Below are positions 17,925 through 26,005 of a DNA stretch of 64,000 nt, piece by piece. Every line of letters begins with the position of its first letter. The stretch's first letter is position 1. The position numbers and the translations under genes are program-made. Source of the DNA: Advenella mimigardefordensis DPN7 (GTDB lineage: Bacteria; Pseudomonadota; Gammaproteobacteria; Burkholderiales; Burkholderiaceae_B); NCBI RefSeq assembly GCF_000521505.1, contig NZ_CP003915.1, forward strand, positions 3,286,001 to 3,350,000, in the 5' to 3' direction. Under the pieces are notes generated by a model. It made no database searches, was not told the origin of the DNA, and saw only the letters and a program-made list of their open reading frames with translations.

Positions 17925-18134
17925 GCGGACAGCTCGACACAATCAGGCAGAAAGTCGTCGGGTGCCATTACAAACGATAAAGTCTGGCAGAACGGTTATC
18001 CTGCCCCGGTCTGTCGGCATCGATCATTTTCTCGAAAATGTTTGCACCTCACCTGTCTTATCCCTTAATATGCGATGATTCTTGTTTCAAAGCCTCAGCC
18101 GTATTCCTGTTGAATACTTAGACATCGCGAAACC

Positions 18135-18563
18135 ATGTATGTAGTGCGCAAGCATCTCCCCTGCAAGGGCAATCTGGTCTGGCAACTTGTGTTGTGCCTG
18201 GCCGTGCTTGCATTCGCCTGCAGATCGGTGATCCCCAGCGGCTATATGCCGGTACTATCGGGTGAAAAAGGCCGGACTGTCGTTCTGACGCTTTGTAATG
18301 CGGCAGGCGGCAATGAAACGCTGCAGCTAAGTATTCCCCAGCAATCGAAAGACACCCCAACTCCTGAGCATGCCGGGCAGGAATGCCCATTTGGCCTGGT
18401 CATCTCTCAGGGCGTTTTGCCCGTCCCTGGCACACCGGCATTGCCGGTAACCGTATGGCAGGAGCGCGCCGCGCCCTATGTGGTGCACAACCGTAGTTTG
18501 CCACCACTGCCTGCGCTTGGTCCGCCCCTCGGATCGCGCGCGCCCCCTTCCCTCCTCGGCTGA
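18135..18563 (+). CDS. DUF2946 family protein
   Basis: 142 residues, one N-terminal membrane or signal segment (LVWQLVLCLAVLAFACR), then the family hallmark IPSGYMP and a CPFG motif further on. DUF2946 proteins are small exported proteins found mainly next to copper-handling and TonB-type uptake genes in proteobacteria; their biochemical role is unknown. Here it precedes SCO1, PCuAC and PepSY genes on the same strand, which fits a copper-linked cluster. The start is taken at the first ATG of the frame. Confidence 0.68.
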   Translation: MYVVRKHLPCKGNLVWQLVLCLAVLAFACRSVIPSGYMPVLSGEKGRTVVLTLCNAAGGNETLQLSIPQQSKDTPTPEHAGQECPFGLVISQGVLPVPGTPALPVTVWQERAAPYVVHNRSLPPLPALGPPLGSRAPPSLLG

Positions 18564-18726
18564 TATTTCACTGGTGATCGCAACCGCGCTCACCCATCCG
18601 TGATTCTCATCTCCCGAGGTTTTTTTATGCCTGCTTTCCCTGTTTGCACACAGGTTGTCCTTGCGGCGACCATTGGTGTGCAGGCGGCACTGCACTCGTC
18701 GCGTGTATGTTCGCGAAGGAGGACCG

Positions 18727-19341
18727 ATGCTGCCATTTAAACGATTCTCACGCCCTGTTTCTGTGCTGATTGCCCTGCTGATCGGCTGCCTCATGCTGTA
18801 TGGATGCTCACGCTCCGATGAATTAACCGATATTCATGGGCGCGATCTGAGCGGTGCCAAATTCGGCCGCGACTTTTCGCTGAACGGTACCGATGGCACT
18901 CGTCATACGCTATCCGACTTCCGCGGCAAAGTGGTGCTTATCTTTTTCGGATTCACCCAGTGTCCGGATATCTGCCCAACCGCGCTATTGCGTGCGGCCA
19001 ATGTCAAAGCAATGCTCGGCAAAGACGGTGATCGCCTGCAGGTACTGTTTATTACGGTGGACCCGGAACGGGACACTGCGGCCTTGCTTGGCGATTATGT
19101 GAGTGCCTTTGACCCCGGCTTTCTGGGTCTTTACGGTACGCCACAGGAAACGGAAAAGACGGCCAACGAGTTCAAGGTCTATTACAAAAAAGTGCCTACC
19201 GGTTCGTCTTACACCATGGATCACAGCGCGCTTACCTACCTTTATGACACTGCCGGCCGGCTTCGGATCGCCCTGTCACATACCCAGTCCGATGAAGCGT
19301 ATGTACAGGATATCCGCAAGATACTGGCTCTTGATGAATGA
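18727..19341 (+). CDS. SCO1/SenC copper-binding lipoprotein
   Basis: 204 residues with a lipobox (LMLYGC) after a short hydrophobic segment, then a thioredoxin-like SCO domain. The copper ligands are visible: CPDIC in GFTQCPDICPTAL and the distal histidine in TMDHSALTYLYD. SCO proteins deliver copper to cytochrome oxidase subunit II or act as thiol reductases at the outer face of the inner membrane. AAGGAGG lies 5 nt before ATG 18727. The PCuAC gene starts 14 bases after the stop, so the two are surely co-transcribed and probably work as a copper relay. Confidence 0.9.
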   Translation: MLPFKRFSRPVSVLIALLIGCLMLYGCSRSDELTDIHGRDLSGAKFGRDFSLNGTDGTRHTLSDFRGKVVLIFFGFTQCPDICPTALLRAANVKAMLGKDGDRLQVLFITVDPERDTAALLGDYVSAFDPGFLGLYGTPQETEKTANEFKVYYKKVPTGSSYTMDHSALTYLYDTAGRLRIALSHTQSDEAYVQDIRKILALDE

Positions 19342-19355
19342 TTTTGGAGAATATG

Positions 19356-19817
19356 ATGTCCCTGTTTCGCAATGCTATTACAAGCCTTCTATCCACATTC
19401 GTGATCGCTTCCACATCGTATGCGCAAGTTACGGTAGACGATCCCTGGATTCGCACCACCGTGCCCCAGCAAACCAGTACCGGTGCCTTCATGCGTCTGA
19501 CTGCGCAATCAGACAGCAAACTGGTGAGCGCCGCTACGCCCGTTGCCGAGCATGTTGAACTGCACCAAATGACGATGGAAAACGACATCATGAAAATGCG
19601 TCAGATTCCAGAGCTGGCACTGCCCGCCGCTGAATCGGTAGCGCTCAAGCCTGGCGGCTATCACATCATGCTGATCGGCCTGAAAAAGCAGATCAGTGCG
19701 CAAGATCAGATTCCCATGACGCTCACCTTTGAAGACAAAGCGGGCCAGCGTACGCAGCTGGAGATCCAGGCTACGGCCCGATCTGCGCAAGGCGGCCATA
19801 GCAACCATCATCAATAG
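19356..19817 (+). CDS. Periplasmic copper chaperone PCu(A)C
   Basis: 153 residues with a signal peptide ending near SYAQ. The Cu(I) motif H(M)x10Mx21HxM is present: HQMTM, then MRQIP, then GGYHIML. The C-terminus is His-rich (GGHSNHHQ), as in many members. PCuAC passes copper to SCO and to the CuA centre of cytochrome oxidase. ATG 19356 has GGAG 6 nt upstream; ATGs at 19353 and 19338 are also in frame, the last overlapping the SCO stop. The PepSY membrane protein gene follows 11 bp later. Confidence 0.9.
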   Translation: MSLFRNAITSLLSTFVIASTSYAQVTVDDPWIRTTVPQQTSTGAFMRLTAQSDSKLVSAATPVAEHVELHQMTMENDIMKMRQIPELALPAAESVALKPGGYHIMLIGLKKQISAQDQIPMTLTFEDKAGQRTQLEIQATARSAQGGHSNHHQ

Positions 19818-19828
19818 AGGACCGCCTT

Positions 19829-21211
19829 ATGTCAAACCCGACTGCCATGCCCGCCAGAACGGCGGCGCTTAACTTTCTGCGCAGGATTCATTTTTATATT
19901 GGCCTGTTCGTTGCCCCCTTCATATTCATCGCGGCATTAACCGGAACACTCTACGTAATAACGCCGCAACTGGAAAATGCCATTTTTGCGGACGCGCTGT
20001 ATGTTACTCCGCAGGGTACGGCCAGCCCGCTGTCTGCACAAATCGAAGCGGCCCAAAACCATGTTGGCCCGCAGGGAAAAATCTATGCCGTGAGGCCTGC
20101 ACCTAACGCAAGCGATACGACACGCGTACAGTTTGCCGACAGCAGTTATGGTGCTTCAGAGTCCCGTGCCATATTTATCGATCCCTATACGCTTGCTGTC
20201 AAAGGCGACATGATGGTGTACGGCACCAGTGGTGTGTTGCCCATCCGCTTATGGCTGGACAAGGCGCATCGCAGCCTGTTGCTGGGCGATCTGGGGCGCA
20301 ATTACAGCGAGCTGGCCGCTTCGTGGTTGTGGGTCGCAGCGCTCGGAGGGCTGATCCTTTGGTTCAGTACCCGCAAGGCACGCAAAACAGCGAGACAAGA
20401 AAGCGCGTTCCTGAACAATCGCCATTGGCACACAACGCTGGGGCTCGTGCTTTTTGTCGGACTGCTATTTGTATCGGTGACGGGCCTGACCTGGTCGCGC
20501 TGGGCCGGAGACAATATCAACCAATTGCGAACCAATATGGGATGGCTCACGCCACAAGTGAATACCACGTTGTCTCATGACGCGCATGCCATGCATGCTG
20601 ATCCGCATGCGGAACATCATGCCGCCATGGCAGGTATGTCCCGGGCGAATGACGACTGGCCCCGGGTTGTCGCGGCGGCCAGAGCGGCCGGGCTTCGTGC
20701 GGATATGATCGAGATTCGCGCACCTAAAGCGGCAAACAAAGCCTGGACCGTCACCGAAGTGGATCGCCGCTGGCCCACACAGGTGGATGCCGTTGCCATC
20801 AACCCACAAGACTTCAGTGTCATGGATCGCACCGAATTCAATACCTTTCCTTTAGTAGCCAAGCTGACCCGCTGGGGGGTTGATGCGCATATGGGTATTT
20901 TATTCGGCCTGCCTAACCAGCTGCTGCTGATTGCCTTCGGTCTAGGGCTATGTGTCATGATCGCGCTAGGCTATCGCATGTGGTGGTTACGCAGACCGGT
21001 TGCTTCCGGTCCCAATCCGGCAAGAACGCTTGTTGCGGCATGGTTAAGTTTACCAGCGTCGCTCAGAATCATTTCAGTTGCAATTGCCGCCCTGCTGGGC
21101 TACGCCCTGCCCCTGATGGGCATCAGCCTGCTGGCATTTATTGCAATTGACGTTGCTCGCTGGAAGCTGGCGAAAAGCCGCTCTGTGGTGATGTTGCGTA
21201 GTGGCGTTTGA
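19829..21211 (+). CDS. PepSY-associated membrane protein
   Basis: 460 residues, four or five membrane helices with the pattern of PepSY-TM proteins (RRIHFYIGLFVAPFIFIAALTGTLYV near residue 20, two periplasmic PepSY-like regions, WSRWAGDN). A His/Met-rich insert near residue 250 (HDAHAMHADPHAEHH, followed by MAGM) could bind copper. Members are often found with siderophore or metal uptake genes; some act as reductases. As the last gene of the DUF2946-SCO-PCuAC series, a part in copper handling is a fair inference. AGAGGA lies 9 nt before ATG 19829. Confidence 0.85.
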   Translation: MSNPTAMPARTAALNFLRRIHFYIGLFVAPFIFIAALTGTLYVITPQLENAIFADALYVTPQGTASPLSAQIEAAQNHVGPQGKIYAVRPAPNASDTTRVQFADSSYGASESRAIFIDPYTLAVKGDMMVYGTSGVLPIRLWLDKAHRSLLLGDLGRNYSELAASWLWVAALGGLILWFSTRKARKTARQESAFLNNRHWHTTLGLVLFVGLLFVSVTGLTWSRWAGDNINQLRTNMGWLTPQVNTTLSHDAHAMHADPHAEHHAAMAGMSRANDDWPRVVAAARAAGLRADMIEIRAPKAANKAWTVTEVDRRWPTQVDAVAINPQDFSVMDRTEFNTFPLVAKLTRWGVDAHMGILFGLPNQLLLIAFGLGLCVMIALGYRMWWLRRPVASGPNPARTLVAAWLSLPASLRIISVAIAALLGYALPLMGISLLAFIAIDVARWKLAKSRSVVMLRSGV

Positions 21212-21388
21212 ATACACAAACCCGGCCGGATAAAGCATTGCCCGTCTAGCCGCCAGCAATGCTCGCCGACCCGCCTGCATGAAGGCACGAGGCAGAAACG
21301 ATATCGTCCTCTGCCTCGTTGCTAACCACATCAGGACAACGTCAGGGAACAGACGACGGCTATCCGATGCAGACGGTCTTATCAGCAC

Positions 21389-23677
21389 TCACGGCAACTG
21401 ATTCTGCTTATCGCTGCGCGTGACCCTGACCGGAACCGATTTGTAAGATGGCGTCCCACTATCCTCATCAAAATAATCCAGCGGTACAAGCACATTGGCT
21501 TCGGGATAATAGGCGCCCACAGAGCCAGGGGCGATATCATAGGCAATCACGGTAATTCCGGGCATGCTGAGTTTTCGGTCCGACACCACAGTCTCGATAT
21601 CCACCAGATCACCATGCTCCAGGCCGTGTTTTTCCAGATCAATGTCATTCATGAACAGCACATCTCTACGCCCAAATACCCCTCTGTAACGGTCATCCAA
21701 TGCATACACCGTGGTGTTGTACTGGTCGTGGCTACGCAGCGTAATAAGACGCAGCACATCGTCTGCCTGTATTTTTACATCCTCACTAACGCCTTTGAAC
21801 ACGGAGAACATGGCCTTGCCCGTCTCGGTTGGCCATTTGCGCTCGGTGGGCGGCAATGGCATACGAAACCCGCCAGGAATCCTGATCCGCTTGTTGTAAT
21901 CGTCAAAGCCCGGGATGGTTTTTTCAATCAAATCACGAATGGCATCGTAATTACTTACCAGGTCCTGCCACTGCACCTTGCTTTGCGGCATTGTTGCCAT
22001 CGCCATGCCTGCCACAATCGCCGGTTCAGACCTGAGCGACTCAGACGCGGGTTTCAGCTTGCCGGATGAGGCATGCACCATGGACATGGAATCTTCTACC
22101 GTTACCGACTGCCGCTCGCCTGCCTGAATATCAAGCTCGGTGCGCCCCAAGCATGGCAGTATGAAGGTCTCTCTGGCTACAAGCAGATGAGAGCGGTTCA
22201 GTTTTGTGCCGACATGCACGCTCAGGTCCAGCTGCTTCATTGCCTGAAACGACCGCTCAGATTCCGGCATGGCAACGGCGAAGTTGCCCCCCAGACAAAG
22301 CAGTGCCTTTGCCTGTCCATCAATCATGGCCTGCATTGCTCTGACCGAATCATGCCCATGCTCCCGGGGAGGTGTAAATCCAAACACATCCTGAAGATTC
22401 TGCAAAAACTGGCTTGACGGCTTTTCGGTGATGCCAACGGTGCGATTGCCCTGTACATTGGAATGGCCCCGCAGCGGGCAGATACCCGCGCCCGGCTTGC
22501 CAAAATTGCCGCGCAGCAGAAGCAGATCAGCAATCAGGCGAACGTTTGCCGTCCCCTTATTGTGCTGTGTGATGCCCATTCCATAGGAAACGATGGTCGC
22601 CCGGGATTTGGCATAAGCGGCGGCCACTTGCTGCAGTTCGGCGCGCTGCAAGCCGCTTTCTTTCTCTATGCTTTCCCAGGAGGTGTTACGCAAATCATCG
22701 GAAAATTGCGCAAACCCTTGTGTGTGCTCGGCTATAAAATCGTGATCAATGGCACCACGCTGTGCTTCATCCAGCGCCAGAAGTGCTTTCATAATGCCTT
22801 TGAGCGCCGCCGTATCTCCTCCTGATTTCACCTGATAATACGACGACGCAATTCTGGTGGAGCCATAGGTTGCCATCTCAATCACATTCTGTGGATCGGT
22901 AAAGCGTTCCAGCGCCCTTTCTTTCAGCGGATTCAGAACGATAATGGGTACACCGCGCCGCGAAGCCTCATGCAAGGTGCCCATCATACGGGGATGATTG
23001 GTTCCCGGATTATGCCCGATAGAGATAATCAGTTCCGTCTCATCGAAATCGTCCAGCGAGACCGTACCCTTCCCAATCCCGATTGAGCGCGGCAGTCCCA
23101 CACTGGTCGCTTCGTGGCACATATTGGAACAATCCGGAAAATTGTTCGTGCCATATTCACGGGCAAACAGCTGGAACAAATAGGCCGCTTCATTGGACGC
23201 CCGACCCGAGGTATAAAATTCGGTCTGGTTCGGTGACAGCCCGCGCAGCACCGTGCCGATACGGTCAAACGCGGCCTCCCAGCTTACCGGTCGCAGGGTG
23301 TCCGTTGCTCGATCATAGGATAAGGGCTGCGTCAGGCGACCATAATTTTCCAATTCATAATCGGATTTTTCCAATAGCGAAGTCACCGTGTTCTGCGCAA
23401 GAAACGCCGCAGTGACGCGCTTTTTCGTGGCTTCCCAGGTAACCGCCTTTGCACCATTCTCACAAAACTGGAACGTGGACCGATGTTCTTTATCAGGCCA
23501 TGCGCAACCGGGACAATCAAAGCCCATTGGCTGATTGGTACGCATCAATGTGACGGGCGCTTCCATCATATCCATTTGCGTGCGGACGGCGACGGCAGTT
23601 GCCTTGAGCGCCCCCCAGCCTCCAGCCGGCGCATCGTAAGGACGGATACCAGCCACCTCTCTTCTTTTCGTAGTCAT
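21389..23677 (-). CDS. YdeP-type molybdopterin oxidoreductase (FdhF/FdhA-like)
   Basis: 762 residues, the size of YdeP proteins. It has the large molybdopterin domains (GRASNEAAYLFQLFAREYGTNN, GHNPGTNHPRM, GMGITQHNKGTANVR, RGHSNVQG) and a C-terminal molybdopterin-dinucleotide domain. The N-terminal region keeps FDCPGCAWPD but not a full four-cysteine iron-sulfur ferredoxin motif, as in YdeP; the position of the Mo ligand falls in NMCHEATS. E. coli YdeP is linked to acid resistance; the substrate is unknown. Start ATG 23677 with GAGG upstream; the frame runs 94 codons further up into the peroxidase gene. It follows the Dyp peroxidase gene by 40 bp. Confidence 0.85.
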   Translation of the reverse strand: MTTKRREVAGIRPYDAPAGGWGALKATAVAVRTQMDMMEAPVTLMRTNQPMGFDCPGCAWPDKEHRSTFQFCENGAKAVTWEATKKRVTAAFLAQNTVTSLLEKSDYELENYGRLTQPLSYDRATDTLRPVSWEAAFDRIGTVLRGLSPNQTEFYTSGRASNEAAYLFQLFAREYGTNNFPDCSNMCHEATSVGLPRSIGIGKGTVSLDDFDETELIISIGHNPGTNHPRMMGTLHEASRRGVPIIVLNPLKERALERFTDPQNVIEMATYGSTRIASSYYQVKSGGDTAALKGIMKALLALDEAQRGAIDHDFIAEHTQGFAQFSDDLRNTSWESIEKESGLQRAELQQVAAAYAKSRATIVSYGMGITQHNKGTANVRLIADLLLLRGNFGKPGAGICPLRGHSNVQGNRTVGITEKPSSQFLQNLQDVFGFTPPREHGHDSVRAMQAMIDGQAKALLCLGGNFAVAMPESERSFQAMKQLDLSVHVGTKLNRSHLLVARETFILPCLGRTELDIQAGERQSVTVEDSMSMVHASSGKLKPASESLRSEPAIVAGMAMATMPQSKVQWQDLVSNYDAIRDLIEKTIPGFDDYNKRIRIPGGFRMPLPPTERKWPTETGKAMFSVFKGVSEDVKIQADDVLRLITLRSHDQYNTTVYALDDRYRGVFGRRDVLFMNDIDLEKHGLEHGDLVDIETVVSDRKLSMPGITVIAYDIAPGSVGAYYPEANVLVPLDYFDEDSGTPSYKSVPVRVTRSDKQNQLP

Positions 23678-23717
23678 AAGACCTCGTGCATAACGATGAG
23701 CAAAGGAAACAAAAAAA

Positions 23718-24713
23718 TCAGGCAGGCATACTTTCCGCGCTGTTCGTGTCTGTGCTGTCTGTTTCTGCCTGTTCGCTCGAAGCAAGCGACTCAAGCAGCG
23801 TTGCAGATGGCACGAAAAACAGTGTTCCGGTGACGGCACGACTAAAATCCAGCAACCGGTCGTAGTTACCTGCAGGGCGTCCCACAAACATATTTTCCAG
23901 CATCGTTTCAATGATGCTCGGTGTACGTGCGTAACCGATAAAGTAAGTACCAAATTCACCCATGCCCGGCCGGCCGAAAGGCATGTTGTCGCGAATAATT
24001 TTCAACTCTCGCCCGTCTTCTTCTACCGTCGTCAGTGAACTGTGGGAGTTTGTCGGCTTGACATCATCATTCAATTCAATATTGCTCATTTTTGTGCGGC
24101 CAATCACCTTTTCCTGCTGTTCTACCGTGAGCTTATTCCAGGCGTCCATATCGTGCAGGTACTTTTGCACCAGCACATAACTGCCGCCGGCAAACGCCAG
24201 ATCCTCGTCCCCGATCACTGTATGGTCTACGGCTTCGCCACCGGTCGGATTCTCAGTGCCATCAACAAAACCGATAATGGCGCGCTGATCGAAATAGCGG
24301 AATCCGTGTACCTCATCGAGGACCGTTACGGCATTACCCAGTTTGGCAATCAATTGCGTCGCCAGCTCAAAACACATATCCATTTCATCAGCACGAATAT
24401 GCAGCAAAATATCGCCTGGAGTGGACACCGCTACGCGCTCTCCTGATCCGATCGCTTTGAATGGATGCAATTGACGCGGCCGTGGCTGGCCAAACAACCG
24501 ATCCCATGCATCGGAACCAAATCCGCAAACACAGCTGAGCCCACTGGCGGGCTGGCGAGTGCCAACCGAACGCACCAGTCCCTCCACATCTTCACACCAG
24601 GTACGCACCGTCGCCAGATGCTCAGCGCCGTCGGCGATGGTTGCGACGATAAATATGGCGTTACGCGTGACCGGATTGGACACCGCCTGGGGTTGATTGA
24701 TAGAAATAGTCAT
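23718..24713 (-). CDS. Dyp-type heme peroxidase
   Basis: 331 residues. The distal motif GFVDGTENP (near 145), the proximal heme histidine in the segment PTNSHSS (near 215) and the conserved arginine region FGTYFIGYARTP are all present, as in YfeX-type Dyp peroxidases. There is no Tat signal, so it acts in the cytoplasm. The last 25 residues are Ser/Thr/Glu-rich (AETDSTDTNS) and look disordered. Start ATG 24713 with AGGA 5 nt upstream. The YdeP gene follows after 40 bp, an operon joining a heme peroxidase with a molybdoenzyme. Confidence 0.92.
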   Translation of the reverse strand: MTISINQPQAVSNPVTRNAIFIVATIADGAEHLATVRTWCEDVEGLVRSVGTRQPASGLSCVCGFGSDAWDRLFGQPRPRQLHPFKAIGSGERVAVSTPGDILLHIRADEMDMCFELATQLIAKLGNAVTVLDEVHGFRYFDQRAIIGFVDGTENPTGGEAVDHTVIGDEDLAFAGGSYVLVQKYLHDMDAWNKLTVEQQEKVIGRTKMSNIELNDDVKPTNSHSSLTTVEEDGRELKIIRDNMPFGRPGMGEFGTYFIGYARTPSIIETMLENMFVGRPAGNYDRLLDFSRAVTGTLFFVPSATLLESLASSEQAETDSTDTNSAESMPA

Positions 24714-25197
24714 AAGTTCCTGCTGTACGGGCAATGGATGGTTTGATAACCGCGGCAGCCATCCGGAATGGATGGGCTGTAAAAGTCAAGTGCGCTTGCC
24801 AAAGAGACCTGCGCCCTGATGTTCAAAACGGGTACGTCTGGCTAAGATATCGTTAACGTTGCAATAATTTTACGTTTTATCGTGATGAATAGTCGCCAGA
24901 ACAGTCAACCTTTTTATAATTATTTCAAATGTCGTCGAGGTTCGGGCCTGCGAAGCAGCAGTAACAGTTGGGTATGGGTGAGCTTCGGTAGCAGTGCCTT
25001 GAGGGAACAAGGCATGTGAGCGACGAACGCCAACACGCCCGCCGCCATTTCAGCGCCTACGCAAGTCATTCCGGCTGCGTACGAGGCTGCGTCCAACTGG
25101 GATACGTGTTATATCAATCACGCTTTAGGCAATGGCGCCTGATCGTCAGGCCGGTGCAGCAGTCGCCTGCACCGAATTCATAAAAACGGTATATGGA
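24714..25197. other. Intergenic, no gene seen
   Basis: About 480 bp between two minus-strand genes. The right end holds the paired hairpins listed separately; the left part, AT-rich around 24840-24930, probably contains the promoter of the peroxidase operon (for example TTTTATAATTATTT near 24911). A short stem GCCTTG/CAAGGC lies near 24997-25014. No coding frame is convincing. Confidence 0.45.
25137..25174 (-). terminator. Paired hairpins after the small lipoprotein gene
   Basis: Two perfect stems sit back to back: GCCTGA/TCAGGC with a 3-nt loop (25137-25151) and CGGTGCAG/CTGCACCG with a 7-nt loop (25152-25174). They begin 24 nt past the stop of the minus-strand lipoprotein gene. There is no T-run, so intrinsic termination is not clear; they may protect the 3' end or be a repeat element. 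Confidence 0.4.
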
Positions 25198-25617
25198 CTA
25201 GCCGCCAACCTTGCAGTCTTTGACAAGCACGTTACCAACTGTAGAACCTGGAACACCTGCGCGTTGCTGTGCGTCCTGGGTCAGCATTTTACCGTTAACT
25301 GAACTCACGTCTTCACGCGTGAATTTGTCGGTGGTCCATGTATATCCATTCCCGCGGAATGTATTGCCTACCATGTCGCTATTGCTGGTCGTCGCACGCG
25401 TCAGTTCCATCGCCTGGTTGGCGTAAACAACTTTAGCGGCCAGTGGCTCCTCACCCTGGAAGGTGTATTGAACGCTGACCGGCTGGGTATTGCCCTGGCC
25501 GCAGGTGTATTCAACGGTTTGCTGCGTCAGATCCTTGCCGTTTTCATTTGACGTTGAACACGCCGCCAGCCCGGCGCATAAAACCAAGCCTGCCAGTGTT
25601 GTAAGTTTTTGAGTCAT
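25198..25617 (-). CDS. Small lipoprotein, weakly MliC-like
   Basis: 139 residues with a lipobox LAAC (Cys20) and two later cysteines (YTCGQG and KDCKVGG) that could pair. The mature part VEYTCGQGN...VSVQYTFQG...AMELTR...GYTWTTDK resembles the strand order of MliC/PliC lysozyme inhibitors (C-terminal W-x-T and a first-strand Cys), but the match is loose. AAAGGA lies 9 nt before ATG 25617. It is transcribed alone; two AAACGTTCGTG repeats lie about 75-105 bp upstream. Confidence 0.65.
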   Translation of the reverse strand: MTQKLTTLAGLVLCAGLAACSTSNENGKDLTQQTVEYTCGQGNTQPVSVQYTFQGEEPLAAKVVYANQAMELTRATTSNSDMVGNTFRGNGYTWTTDKFTREDVSSVNGKMLTQDAQQRAGVPGSTVGNVLVKDCKVGG

Positions 25618-26005
25618 TAGATGGTCCTTTTAAAATCAGGCAATAAACCTGCTCGTGATTTTTATACCACCGCCCTTTTGCAACACCTGTAAACGTTCGT
25701 GCCCAATTGCAAACGTTCGTGGCTGAGTGAAATAAGCTGCATAGGTTCAAGGGGAATAGATGTAATCGTCTGAAGTTAGTTAAGAGGAATAAACGGTGTA
25801 TAAACGGGTGAAAAAGCCGATATTTAGCGTTGAAAACAACACTATTATCGGGGAATGCCGTTATACGCATGCCCACGTTCGCCACGACAGAATTGCAAAT
25901 GATTTTGAAAACGCAGTTAGAAATAGTTCAAGTGCAATATACGACTTCCGGCTTAAGAATTAACTAATGCATCACAAATCAACCAAATTATGTTGTGTCA
26001 ATTCG
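25618..26005. other. Intergenic, no gene seen
   Basis: About 390 bp, AT-rich on the right. It holds the two direct repeats at 25691-25721, plausible control sites for the lipoprotein gene, and the downstream flank of the ABC exporter. No supported reading frame. Confidence 0.45.
25691..25721. repeat. Direct repeat AAACGTTCGTG, two copies 20 bp apart
   Basis: Identical 11-mers at 25691-25701 and 25711-25721. The 20-bp period puts both on the same face of the helix, about 75 bp upstream of the lipoprotein start, as expected of tandem activator half-sites. The regulator is unknown. Confidence 0.5.

Noticed and set aside
18627..18737. 36-codon frame starting ATG 18627, overlapping the SCO1 start
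   Set aside because: No ribosome site, overlaps the ribosome site and start of SCO1, no recognisable sequence.
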